From DASYXW01 sp035934405 (GTDB taxonomy: Bacteria > Acidobacteriota > Terriglobia > UBA7540), in contig DASYXW010000072.1 of NCBI GenBank assembly GCA_035934405.1, positions 80,931 through 144,930 of the forward strand: DNA of 64,000 nucleotides, in the 5' to 3' direction. Positions 1 through 6,828 of this stretch are shown here, piece by piece. How positions within the stretch are numbered: position 1 is the first letter of the stretch; every line of letters begins with the position of its first letter. The position numbers and the translations under genes were made by a program. The notes beneath the pieces were generated by a model. That model was given only the letters and a program-made list of their open reading frames with translations. It was not told the DNA's origin and did not search any database.

Positions 1-1179
1 TATGACGTGGCCGTCATCGGCGCCGGATGCTTTGGTGCCTGGATGGCCTTCGAGCTACAGAAGCGCGGCCAGCGGGTCATTTTGCTCGACGCCTACGGCC
101 CCGCCAGCAGCCGCTCGAGCTCGGGCGGTGAGTCGCGCATCATGCGCATGGGTTACGGCGCGGACGAAATCTACACCCGCTGGGCCATGCGCGCGCTTCC
201 TCTCTGGCAGGAGTTTTTCGAGCGCGTCCGCCAGCCGCTTTTCCACCAGACAGGCGTCCTTTGGCTGGCACATGAGGGCGAGAAATACAACGAGCACAAC
301 CTAGCGGTGTTTAAAAAGCTTGGCGTGCCACACGAGCGATTGTCGCGTCGGGACATCGAAAAGCGCTATCCGCAGTTCAGTCTTGACCCGGGCCATGCTG
401 CGACCCAATGGAAGGTGGTCCCGCTGCGGCCCGTCACCGGGGGCATTCTCGAGCCGGAGAGTGGCGTCGTCCTAGCGCGGCGCGCCGTGCAGGCGGTGGT
501 CGAGGAAGCGGTGAAGAACGGCGTGGAATACCTGCAAGCCGCAAGCGTCGCACCCACAGGCAAGAGGAAACTTTCCGCGGTAACCGCGCAAAGCGGCACG
601 GAAATACACGCCGGAACTTTTGTCTTTGCCTGCGGCCCGTGGCTACCCAAGCTGTTTCCGGAATTGCTGGGTGGCCGCATATTCCCGACGCGCCAGGAGG
701 TATTCTTCTTTGGGGCGCCAGCCGGCGACGCGCGGTTCATGCCACCGGCCATGCCCACCTGGATCAACCTGGGCGATGAGCACTACGGCATGCCCTCGCT
801 CGAACATCGCGGGGTGAAGATCGCCTTCGACCGTCACGGCGCGCGTTTCGATCCTGACACCGGGAAGCGCGTAGCAAGCTCCGAGGGTTTGCAGGAGGTG
901 CGTGAATACCTCGGCGCGCGACTTCCTGCTTTGCGAGACGCGCCCGTGGTCGAGACGCGCGTCTGCCAGTATGAAAATACGTCGAACGGCGACTTTCTGG
1001 TTGACCGCCACCCCGATTTTGACAATGTGTGGCTGGTGGGCGGCGGCTCGGGCCATGGATTCAAGCACGGGCCGGTGATGGGTGAATACGTCACCGCGCA
1101 GGTGCTCGACGGCGGGCCGGCTGAGCCGCGCTTCTCACTGGCGACCAAGGCCAAGGTGCAACATCGGTCGGTATTTTGA
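1..1179 (+). CDS. FAD-dependent oxidoreductase, sarcosine / N-methyltryptophan oxidase type (5' end missing)
   Basis: Flavoenzyme expected to oxidise an N-methylated or secondary amine to aldehyde, free amine and hydrogen peroxide in the cytoplasm. The visible reading frame opens on a Rossmann dinucleotide fold (VAVIGAGCFGAWMA at residues 3-16, acidic LLD at the end of the second strand). A Cys at about residue 322 (RVCQYEN) lies just before a GSGHGFK segment; in monomeric sarcosine oxidase (Cys315) and N-methyltryptophan oxidase this Cys binds FAD covalently. The visible 392 residues match the family length of about 370-390, so probably only the first codon or two lie outside the window. The substrate cannot be read from sequence. 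The next gene starts 73 bp downstream on the same strand. Confidence 0.85.
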   Translation, partial: YDVAVIGAGCFGAWMAFELQKRGQRVILLDAYGPASSRSSSGGESRIMRMGYGADEIYTRWAMRALPLWQEFFERVRQPLFHQTGVLWLAHEGEKYNEHNLAVFKKLGVPHERLSRRDIEKRYPQFSLDPGHAATQWKVVPLRPVTGGILEPESGVVLARRAVQAVVEEAVKNGVEYLQAASVAPTGKRKLSAVTAQSGTEIHAGTFVFACGPWLPKLFPELLGGRIFPTRQEVFFFGAPAGDARFMPPAMPTWINLGDEHYGMPSLEHRGVKIAFDRHGARFDPDTGKRVASSEGLQEVREYLGARLPALRDAPVVETRVCQYENTSNGDFLVDRHPDFDNVWLVGGGSGHGFKHGPVMGEYVTAQVLDGGPAEPRFSLATKAKVQHRSVF

Positions 1180-1252
1180 GCCAACAGAAGTCGTCTACAA
1201 GTCGGCGGTGCTAAGGTAAGGATTCGCACGCCAAGTTTTCCCGGGGGCGTTC

Positions 1253-2077
1253 ATGCCTGGAGTTCACATACGCCCGCTCCAGCGCCACGACGAGTTCCAA
1301 GCCTGCGAGCGCATCCAGGAGAACGTCTGGGGCGCGGCGGGCGTAGGGAGTGAAGCGCTGGCGGTGACTCAGAGATACGGTGGCGCGGTGATTGGCGCCT
1401 TCGTCGGCGGGCGGGTGGCGGGATTTCTCTACGCTTTCATCGGTCGGCGGCGAGGCCGGTTGATTCACTGGTCTCACTTGATGGCGGTCGCGCCGGAGTT
1501 TCGCGATCTTGGTTTGGGCTTCCAAATGAAGCTGGAGCATCGCCGGCGGGCGCTCGCCCAGGGGATTCGTTCGATCTGTTGGACGTACGATCCCTTGCAG
1601 AGCCGCAACGCCGCACTCAACATTGCCCGGCTGGGGGCTGCGGCCGAAGAGTACGTGGCCGATTGCTACGGTCGGTTTCCTAGCCTCATCGAAAAGGGCT
1701 TGCCCAGCGACCGGTTTGTGGTCAACTGGCGGATCGCAACCCGGGCCGTCGCGCGGCGTCTGGGCGGCGGCCCTCCCGAGCGGCCTTCGTTGGACTTGCC
1801 GCGCGCGAACGAGACCCGACTCAACGCCGGGGGCTTTCTTGAGAACAGCCGCATCACTCTGGGCCTCCGTGACCCGCGACTGCTGGTAGAGATACCCGCC
1901 AATACCGACGTGATGCGAAGCCAGGCTCTACGGCTGGCCAAGCGGTGGCGGGCGGAGACGCGCCGGATTTTCCAGCGATACTTCGCGGCGGGCTTCCGGG
2001 TGAAGGATTTCGTGCCGCCTTCCCGCGCGGAAGGCCGCTGCTTTTACGTTCTCCGAAGCCGGCGCCGGCTTGGATAG
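1253..2077 (+). CDS. GNAT-superfamily N-acetyltransferase (COG3375-like)
   Basis: Predicted acetyl-CoA-dependent acyltransferase of 274 residues. The N-terminal half has a GNAT layout: beta strands GAVIGAFVGGRVAGFLYAF, the core strand HLMAVAPEF, then the acetyl-CoA loop RDLGLGFQMK at about residues 83-92. The C-terminal half (after about residue 150) is an extra domain of unknown role, typical of the long predicted acetyltransferases grouped as COG3375. The ATG follows a G-rich stretch (cgggggcg) that can act as ribosome binding site. It is co-directional with the PLD-like gene 9 bp downstream, so the two are likely cotranscribed. Acceptor substrate unknown. Confidence 0.7.
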   Translation: MPGVHIRPLQRHDEFQACERIQENVWGAAGVGSEALAVTQRYGGAVIGAFVGGRVAGFLYAFIGRRRGRLIHWSHLMAVAPEFRDLGLGFQMKLEHRRRALAQGIRSICWTYDPLQSRNAALNIARLGAAAEEYVADCYGRFPSLIEKGLPSDRFVVNWRIATRAVARRLGGGPPERPSLDLPRANETRLNAGGFLENSRITLGLRDPRLLVEIPANTDVMRSQALRLAKRWRAETRRIFQRYFAAGFRVKDFVPPSRAEGRCFYVLRSRRRLG

Positions 2078-2086
2078 AGATCTCCA

Positions 2087-2566
2087 ATGGCCACAGACGT
2101 GATTTTCACGCGGTCCGGCTCGGCGGCAAACGTCATTGAGGAGCTCATTCGCCAGGCGAGGTTGACTGTTGACGCCGCGCTCTACCGGTTCAGCAATCGG
2201 AGGCTCGCCCGCGCTCTTGGTGACGCTGCGGCGCGGGGCGTAGCGGTTCGGCTGGTGCTCAACTCGAACGATCATTACGAAGAAAATCGCGCCGCGCAGG
2301 AGACGCTGCGGGATTACGGAATCGCTTTCCGGCTGTCGCGAGGCCGCGGCGGGCCGGGCTCAAAGATGCACCACAAGTTCGCCGTGTTCGATCGGCGGTG
2401 GGTAGTGACCGGCAGCTACAATTGGACGCTGGAGTCTGAAGGCAGCAACTACGAGAACCTGCTGGCGCTCGGAAGCCGGCGAGTAGCTGTGGAGTACTCG
2501 CGGGAGTTCGAAAAGCTATGGGCCGAAGGTGGCGCATCGGCGGGCTCCGTGAAAAATCAGGATTGA
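2087..2566 (+). CDS. Single-HKD phospholipase D-like protein (putative nuclease)
   Basis: Small PLD-superfamily protein of 159 residues with one HKD motif: MHHKFAVFD followed by GSYNWT at about residues 98-115. Single-motif members such as bacterial Nuc and mitoPLD form the active site by dimerisation and cleave nucleic acids or phosphodiesters; large two-motif members are lipases. No signal peptide is visible, so it is probably cytoplasmic. The N-terminal region (ELIRQARLTVDAALYRF) matches the usual first strand-helix of the fold. It lies between the GNAT gene (9 bp upstream) and sixA (27 bp downstream), all on the plus strand. Confidence 0.8.
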   Translation: MATDVIFTRSGSAANVIEELIRQARLTVDAALYRFSNRRLARALGDAAARGVAVRLVLNSNDHYEENRAAQETLRDYGIAFRLSRGRGGPGSKMHHKFAVFDRRWVVTGSYNWTLESEGSNYENLLALGSRRVAVEYSREFEKLWAEGGASAGSVKNQD

Positions 2567-2593
2567 AATCAATGGGCGAAGAGGGCAGGGAAT

Positions 2594-3133
2594 ATGTCTC
2601 GCGATCCATCGGTGGGTGAAGAAGTCCGGACCGGTCACGAACTCTACTTCATGCGTCACGCCGCGGCGCTCGCCGGAGATGGCAGCGTTTTCGATGATGC
2701 CAAGCGCCCGCTCACTCCGGACGGTAAGGCGAAGCTCAAGCAGATCGCGGGCGGCCTCCGCCGGCTGGGCTTCCCCGTGGATTGGATCGTCACCAGTCCT
2801 CTGGTTCGCGCTGTCGAGACCGCCGAAATTGTGGCCGAATCTGTGGGTGACGTCCCGGTGGATTTCTGCGATGCGCTGCGGCCGGGGGGGGCTGCCGAGG
2901 CGCTTGTGGCGTTTCTCGCCAAACAGCCGGTCCGCAAGCGGATTCTGCTGGTGGGTCATGAGCCTGGACTGAGCGAACTCGCCGCGCGTCTTCTTGGCGC
3001 CGGCCGTCACGCCGGCCTCAGTTTCAAGAAGGGCGGCTGCTGCCTGATCACCTTCAGCGAATTTCCGCCCAAGTCGCCGGGGCGGCTGGTGTGGTGGCTC
3101 ACGCCTCGGGTGATGCGCAAACTAGCAAACTAG
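2594..3133 (+). CDS. sixA: SixA-type phosphohistidine phosphatase
   Basis: Histidine phosphatase superfamily protein of 179 residues. The RHG-type signature is present as MRHAAA (about residues 20-25) with the catalytic His. The second-site motif TSPLVRAVETAEI and a late LVGHEPGLSELAARLL block, carrying the second catalytic His, complete the SixA layout. SixA dephosphorylates phospho-His in HPt domains and the nitrogen PTS. The family reads from about residue 15, so the first ~14 residues may be an extension or the start may be slightly downstream. Last gene of a co-directional group of four. Confidence 0.8.
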   Translation: MSRDPSVGEEVRTGHELYFMRHAAALAGDGSVFDDAKRPLTPDGKAKLKQIAGGLRRLGFPVDWIVTSPLVRAVETAEIVAESVGDVPVDFCDALRPGGAAEALVAFLAKQPVRKRILLVGHEPGLSELAARLLGAGRHAGLSFKKGGCCLITFSEFPPKSPGRLVWWLTPRVMRKLAN

Positions 3134-3176
3134 CCTAGTTGCCTAGCGCCCGTCGTCATCTTCGGAGCGCGTGTCT

Positions 3177-3261
3177 TGGTGCGAAAGGGGGGACTCGAAC
3201 CCCCACCCCTTGCGGGACCAGATCCTAAGTCTGGCGCGTCTGCCAGTTCCGCCACTTTCGC
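3177..3261 (-). tRNA. tRNA-Leu (anticodon UAG)
   Basis: On the minus strand the 85-nt gene starts GCGAAAGTGGCGGAACTGG and folds into a class II cloverleaf: acceptor GCGAAAG/CTTTCGC, anticodon loop CTTAGGA (anticodon TAG), a long variable arm, T arm GGGGG TTCGAGT CCCCC, discriminator A and encoded CCA (3177-3179). No convincing -10 box lies directly upstream of its 5' end. Its first 26 bases plus 2 flanking bases are duplicated at 4237-4264. Confidence 0.95.
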
Positions 3262-3263
3262 TC
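3236..3263 (-). repeat. Direct repeat, copy 1 (inside tRNA-Leu 5' half)
   Basis: 28-bp segment covering the acceptor 5' strand and D arm of tRNA-Leu. It matches 4237-4264 in 27 of 28 positions (one a/g difference at 3245). The two copies lie in the same orientation about 1 kb apart and flank the two-gene cassette at 3351-4200. Confidence 0.85.
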
Positions 3264-3350
3264 AATAACCTACGAGGCTCGTTGCAATCGGGTGGCTCTT
3301 TTGGTGCCCTTCGCTCCGCGGTTCGCTGCTGCCACAATGCAAGCACCGGG

Positions 3351-3914
3351 TCAAGTGCGCCTGTCTCTTTCAACCACCGTCACACAGCGACAGCCAAGTT
3401 TCTGGGTGCAAGCGGCGAGTGGAAGCTCCGGGCAATCGTCGATTGGCCATCGAGTGTTGTGGAAGCCTGCACACGAAGCGCACGCCTGCCATCTAGCGCT
3501 TGGGAGAGTTGAGGCCGGCGTGACTCCGATGATCTTCACTTGGTTAAATCCGAAGCGTTTTGCGTTCTCGATCTCTTGATGGTGCCGAAAGCAGAAAACA
3601 ACCATCCGGACTGCCGCGTCACCGTCCATCGCCACGCCACTCTTGAAGTCCGGCGGCAGGAACCTCATGCCACTCGGACCGAAACCGAGAGCGCACATGG
3701 CCGCTGCGAACTGAAGGGCGCGTAGGTTCTCATCTGACACCATGGCTAGAATCCGCGGGCGCGTGACTAGGAGCGCCGCGATCTCTTCGTCGCGCGCCGA
3801 CAGCACCATGCCGGTGGCATCGGGAAAGATGCCGTTTGAGATCCGTACAGCCTCCGCTAGATCACCACGCCTGAGAGCCGCAGCCGCCAGTTGCGCCTCC
3901 CGCTCATAATTCAC
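3351..3914 (-). CDS. Hypothetical protein with Cys-rich C-terminus (cassette gene 2)
   Basis: Unrecognised protein of about 187 residues. The start is taken as GTG at 3914, preceded by a purine-rich GGGGAAG about 7 nt away; an earlier ATG (3983) would add a low-complexity GGGGR stretch and overlap the previous gene by 44 nt. The N-terminal half is helical (EREAQLAAAALRRGDLAEAVRI). The C-terminal third carries Cys/His clusters (CASCAGFHN, then C..AAC..GCRC), suggesting a zinc-binding tail. It follows the 86-aa gene by about 25 nt. Both sit between the two copies of the tRNA-Leu 5' repeat and are visibly AT-richer than the neighbours. Function unknown; a mobile cassette cargo is inferred. Confidence 0.5.
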   Translation of the reverse strand: MNYEREAQLAAAALRRGDLAEAVRISNGIFPDATGMVLSARDEEIAALLVTRPRILAMVSDENLRALQFAAAMCALGFGPSGMRFLPPDFKSGVAMDGDAAVRMVVFCFRHHQEIENAKRFGFNQVKIIGVTPASTLPSARWQACASCAGFHNTRWPIDDCPELPLAACTQKLGCRCVTVVERDRRT

Positions 3915-3939
3915 TGGCGTTCTTCCCCCCCCGCCTCGA

Positions 3940-4200
3940 TTAACTGTGCGAGGAGGATTTGGCTCGCCTGTTTTCCGCATCAATGATGCCCCGTAACAAT
4001 TCTTGGTGGAATGCCGCGGTGATCCTTTGGTGCGCTTCCAAATACTCTAAAATCGCCCGTATGCAATACCGATTGTCGGTCATCAACTCCTTATCTGCAG
4101 CCTCTAATATCACCTGCTTAGCCTCGGGAGTAAGTCGCAAGAAGATGACGTTCTGCTTGTCCTGCTTCGGCTTCCTAGTCGCTGCACTGCCTGAATCCAT
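3940..4200 (-). CDS. Small ribbon-helix-helix-like protein (cassette gene 1)
   Basis: 86-residue protein with a basic N-terminus and the pattern QNVIFLRLTPEAKQVILEAA, resembling the strand-helix opening of ribbon-helix-helix DNA-binding proteins, followed by a long helix (ILEYLEAHQRITAAFHQELL). A DNA-binding or antitoxin-like role is inferred from this pattern only. It starts 36 bp inside the tRNA-Leu fragment at 4237-4264 and reads toward the Cys-rich gene and the intact tRNA. Base composition is lower in GC than the flanks, consistent with acquisition. Confidence 0.5.
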   Translation of the reverse strand: MDSGSAATRKPKQDKQNVIFLRLTPEAKQVILEAADKELMTDNRYCIRAILEYLEAHQRITAAFHQELLRGIIDAENRRAKSSSHS

Positions 4201-4236
4201 GTAGCCTCCCTGGTTCCGGGTTGTTCTCTAACGTGA

Positions 4237-4264
4237 GCGTCTGCCGGTTCCGCCACTTTCGCTC
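4237..4264 (-). pseudogene. tRNA-Leu 5' fragment (direct repeat, copy 2)
   Basis: Repeats 3236-3263 with one mismatch and contains only the acceptor 5' strand and D arm of tRNA-Leu; the anticodon, variable and T arms are absent. On the minus strand a perfect TATAAT (4273-4278) sits 10 nt upstream, so this fragment, not the intact gene, carries the recognisable tRNA promoter element. Confidence 0.8.
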
Positions 4265-4272
4265 TGACTGGC

Positions 4273-4278
4273 ATTATA
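4273..4278 (-). promoter_or_regulatory. -10 box upstream of the tRNA-Leu fragment
   Basis: TATAAT on the minus strand, 10 nt before the GCGAAAG start of the tRNA fragment. A -35 element at normal spacing is poor. A transcript from here would run through both cassette genes to the intact tRNA-Leu. Confidence 0.45.
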
Positions 4279-4356
4279 AATCAGGACCAGAGTGGGCGGC
4301 TCAAGGCAAGGTGGAAAGAAGAATCGCGTGCTTGCTCTTTTGCGTCGAGCGCCTTC

Positions 4357-4432
<76 letters not shown>

Positions 4433-4441
4433 TGACATGAA

Positions 4442-4492
4442 AATGCTCACCCGGCGAATCCAGCAGCGTCGCCAAACTCGCGGGTGAGCATT
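4442..4492. promoter_or_regulatory. 12-bp inverted repeat in the tRNA-Thr leader
   Basis: Perfect arms AATGCTCACCCG (4442-4453) and CGGGTGAGCATT (4481-4492) separated by 27 nt. The element lies between the tRNA-Thr promoter and the tRNA 5' end, so it would form a strong hairpin in the precursor. Role unknown; processing signal or protein operator are both possible. Confidence 0.6.
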
Positions 4493-4545
4493 TAGGAGAA
4501 GAGAATAGAATGGCGGACGCGCCCCGCCACCTAAACCCGACAGCG

Positions 4546-4574
4546 AGTCTAGATAAAGCAGGTGTGGCTGTCAA
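4546..4574 (-). promoter_or_regulatory. Sigma-70-type promoter for tRNA-Thr
   Basis: Minus strand: -35 TTGACA (4569-4574), 17-nt spacer, -10 TAGACT (4546-4551). The predicted start leaves a leader of about 105 nt before tRNA-Thr. The rest of 4575-4729 is AT-rich with no recognisable gene. Confidence 0.7.
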
Positions 4575-4729
4575 GGAGTTTTTCCCACTTTTTTTATTGA
4601 AGTAAGAGTAACGATATCAATGTATTACAGTTGCTTAGCATCTGCTGGTGCGGATTTTTCAAAAATGCACCAGGAATGGTGCAATTTCTTGGCATGAGTA
4701 TACTAAAGCATGTATTATCAATCACTTGA

Positions 4730-5902
4730 CTACAGCAAGTTCAATGTAATGATGCTCCCGTCGCCCGACCCCGGCAAGCCTGACTGTGAGAGCCGTCTTC
4801 GCGCTAGGCTTTTCGACAGAAACACCAGAACTCCGCCCACCACCGAGAAACTGACCAGAATCGCCACGAGCATCAGGTTGGCGAGAACCAATTCCACCAT
4901 CTGCAGCACCACGTTCTTGTCACCAGGATAGCGCTGGTCCCAACTCACCTGCTTGGCCACCGTGAATTGATCCAGAAATCTCTGCGCGGCGGATTGCGAA
5001 TCGGCGCCGAGCGCCAGCAGCACGAAGGTGCCTGCGCGCCGCGAGTAGACCCCCGCCGCGCCGTGATCCTCGTTGAGCGCCATTGCCTTCTGGGCCTTCT
5101 GGATGGCGGTGAAGCGCTGGATGGCGAGCTGGACGGTGGGGCAACTGATCTCGACTAGGGTGACCACAGCCGCGCCGCCGTGGCGCGCGCTGGCGGCGGT
5201 ATAAGCGCCGACCTGGACTTCCGCACCTTGGTCGAAACCGAGCAGCGCGACAGGGAACTGCGGCAACACGCGCCGCGCCGTCTCGGGGCCCACCAGATAT
5301 TTTTCCGAGCCCGGCGCGAGTCCCTGGCTTGGCAACGGAGCCGGCAGTGATTCCGTGACCGTGGGCGAAGGCGGCGGCCCGCCTGCCTCGATCAGCAACG
5401 CACGGAGGTCCGCCTCCGCGAGCGGCGGATTGGTGAGTGGCGATACGCGAATGAACACCGGGCCGCGCGCCATCAACGCGCCCTGTTCGCCGCGGCCTTC
5501 ACCGATGACGGTGAGCAGCATGTTGCCGAACGGAGCCATCTTCCTGCCAGGCGCGCCGGCCGGAGTGGCGCTCGAAGGTGCGCTCTCGTAATAAGTCAGC
5601 AGCCCGTAGGCGGACGAAGCGTCGGCGGCGGGTTCGAGCAACACCTGAGCCGTGTGATTCTCGAACTGGTAGGTTCGCTCCGTCACCGACTTCACCCCGT
5701 ACTCGCGCTCGACCGCCGGGTCTCCGCCCCATTTGCGCACGGCATTAAGCTCCGCTGGTTGCGACGATACCAGTCGCCAGTCAGCGGCAGGGATGAGCGG
5801 CATCACGGAAGGATTCTGCGGTGGCTGCTGCGCCCTAGCACCCAGAGGCGCAAGCAGGAGAACCATCACTATTCGACATTTCCGCGAAACTGGTTTATCC
5901 AA
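4730..5902 (-). CDS. Secreted/membrane-anchored DUF6599-type protein
   Basis: About 390 residues with an N-terminal signal peptide (basic SRKCR, core MVLLLAPLGARA, cleavage before QQPP). Near the C-terminus a single transmembrane helix (VLANLMLVAILVSFSVVGGVLVFL) is followed by a basic LARRR tail, so most of the protein would sit outside the cytoplasmic membrane. The body (YGVKSVTERTYQ..., GGDPAVEREYG) resembles acidobacterial proteins grouped as DUF6599; I know no function for them. Start is uncertain: TTG at 5902 gives the best signal peptide, ATG at 5866 is an alternative, and a TTG at 5932 lies inside an upstream repeat copy. It is the gene directly downstream of TCAR-N4-YTGA cluster A. 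Confidence 0.6.
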   Translation of the reverse strand: MDKPVSRKCRIVMVLLLAPLGARAQQPPQNPSVMPLIPAADWRLVSSQPAELNAVRKWGGDPAVEREYGVKSVTERTYQFENHTAQVLLEPAADASSAYGLLTYYESAPSSATPAGAPGRKMAPFGNMLLTVIGEGRGEQGALMARGPVFIRVSPLTNPPLAEADLRALLIEAGGPPPSPTVTESLPAPLPSQGLAPGSEKYLVGPETARRVLPQFPVALLGFDQGAEVQVGAYTAASARHGGAAVVTLVEISCPTVQLAIQRFTAIQKAQKAMALNEDHGAAGVYSRRAGTFVLLALGADSQSAAQRFLDQFTVAKQVSWDQRYPGDKNVVLQMVELVLANLMLVAILVSFSVVGGVLVFLSKSLARRRLSQSGLPGSGDGSIITLNLL

Positions 5903-5903
5903 T

Positions 5904-6018
5904 GTTATCAATAAGTTGACGGCTTTGATCAAATAAAAATCTTATTTTCAATAAGTTGACGGCTTTCGCTAGTTCCTGAAAACGCCGATGCTTTGTTTTC
6001 AATATGTTGACGGCTTCG
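5904..6018. repeat. TCAR-N4-YTGA element, cluster A (three copies)
   Basis: Three copies of a plus-strand motif, consensus TTTTCAATAWGTTGACGGCT, with the TTGACGG blocks starting at 5916, 5956 and 6007 (spacings 40 and 51 bp). Each core is the inverted repeat TCAA-N4-TTGA. The block lies upstream of the minus-strand DUF6599-type gene in an otherwise AT-rich gap (5933-6162) with no other feature. Related clusters occur at 15.7 and 62.2 kb. Confidence 0.7.
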
Positions 6019-6162
6019 TTCGTAACATTTTGTGTTTTTTTCACGCCTGCGCTCTCCTACGGCACAGGCATTGCTACTGGCCCTAGTCCGCAAGCTAAGG
6101 GTGCATAGAAGTACGCTCCAATCGTTCGTCCAGGAAAGCCGTAATGAGCACTCAGAACTGGT

Positions 6163-6828
6163 TCATTGCGACTTTCCCACACACTCGTAGTCGATTGAGT
6201 CGGAGCCGGTGCCGTTGATCGTCGCTTGGCCTGCCGCTTTCCCCGAAAACCGCACGGGATTATTCGCCGTGTTGTCGTTTCCAAAGCAACGATAGTTCGC
6301 GTTGGCGAATGGCAGGTTTGTCACCGTTACGACCCCACCCGACAAGGAAACCGTGCCGGTAATCACCAAGTGATTGGGAGCGAGCGTCTGGGCGCATACG
6401 GAAGTCGTCTTGCAGTTCACAAAGCTGATAATTGACGCCGGGTTCTCCGTCAGGAGGTCTGCGGCTAGCGTACTGAACGGCGGGTCACTGATTGTCAGCA
6501 CGTTGCTCGATGCGTCCGTGGTCACGGCGGCTAAGACGTAAGGCAGAGCAGTCTCGACGCTGGTGCTGTGAAGGAGCGCGGTCCCGGTACCAGGATAATA
6601 GACGTATTCACACGCATCCGTTCCCGCAAAGAGGGCCGCGAGCGTACATGTTCCCTGGGAAGCGGCAAAGGCATTCAGCGAGCCGGTGTTGATAGCTTGT
6701 GATGTGCCCTTAACCATGACGGACCCGGGGCCGTAGGTAAGCGTGCCTCCATTCTTGGTCCAAGCGGGGGTCTGGCTCATGGCCGAGGGCGCGAAGGCCA
6801 ACATGAGAAACAGAAGTTTTCTTGTCAT
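6163..6828 (-). CDS. Secreted hypothetical protein
   Basis: 221 residues with a clear signal peptide (MTRKLLFLMLAFAPSAMSQ). The rest is low-charge, Thr/Ser/Gly/Asn-rich and beta-rich with scattered Cys pairs (GTCTLAALFAGTDAC; VNCKTTSVC; YRCFGND; YEC), pointing to an extracytoplasmic disulphide-stabilised beta protein. The ATG at 6828 overlaps the TGA of the upstream 930-aa gene in an ATGA junction, so the two are translationally coupled and probably act together at the cell surface. No family recognised. Confidence 0.65.
   Translation of the reverse strand: MTRKLLFLMLAFAPSAMSQTPAWTKNGGTLTYGPGSVMVKGTSQAINTGSLNAFAASQGTCTLAALFAGTDACEYVYYPGTGTALLHSTSVETALPYVLAAVTTDASSNVLTISDPPFSTLAADLLTENPASIISFVNCKTTSVCAQTLAPNHLVITGTVSLSGGVVTVTNLPFANANYRCFGNDNTANNPVRFSGKAAGQATINGTGSDSIDYECVGKSQ

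Noticed and set aside
5904..5932. TTG start at 5932 for the DUF6599-type gene
   Set aside because: It would place the start codon and first residues inside motif copy A1; the signal peptide is complete without it.
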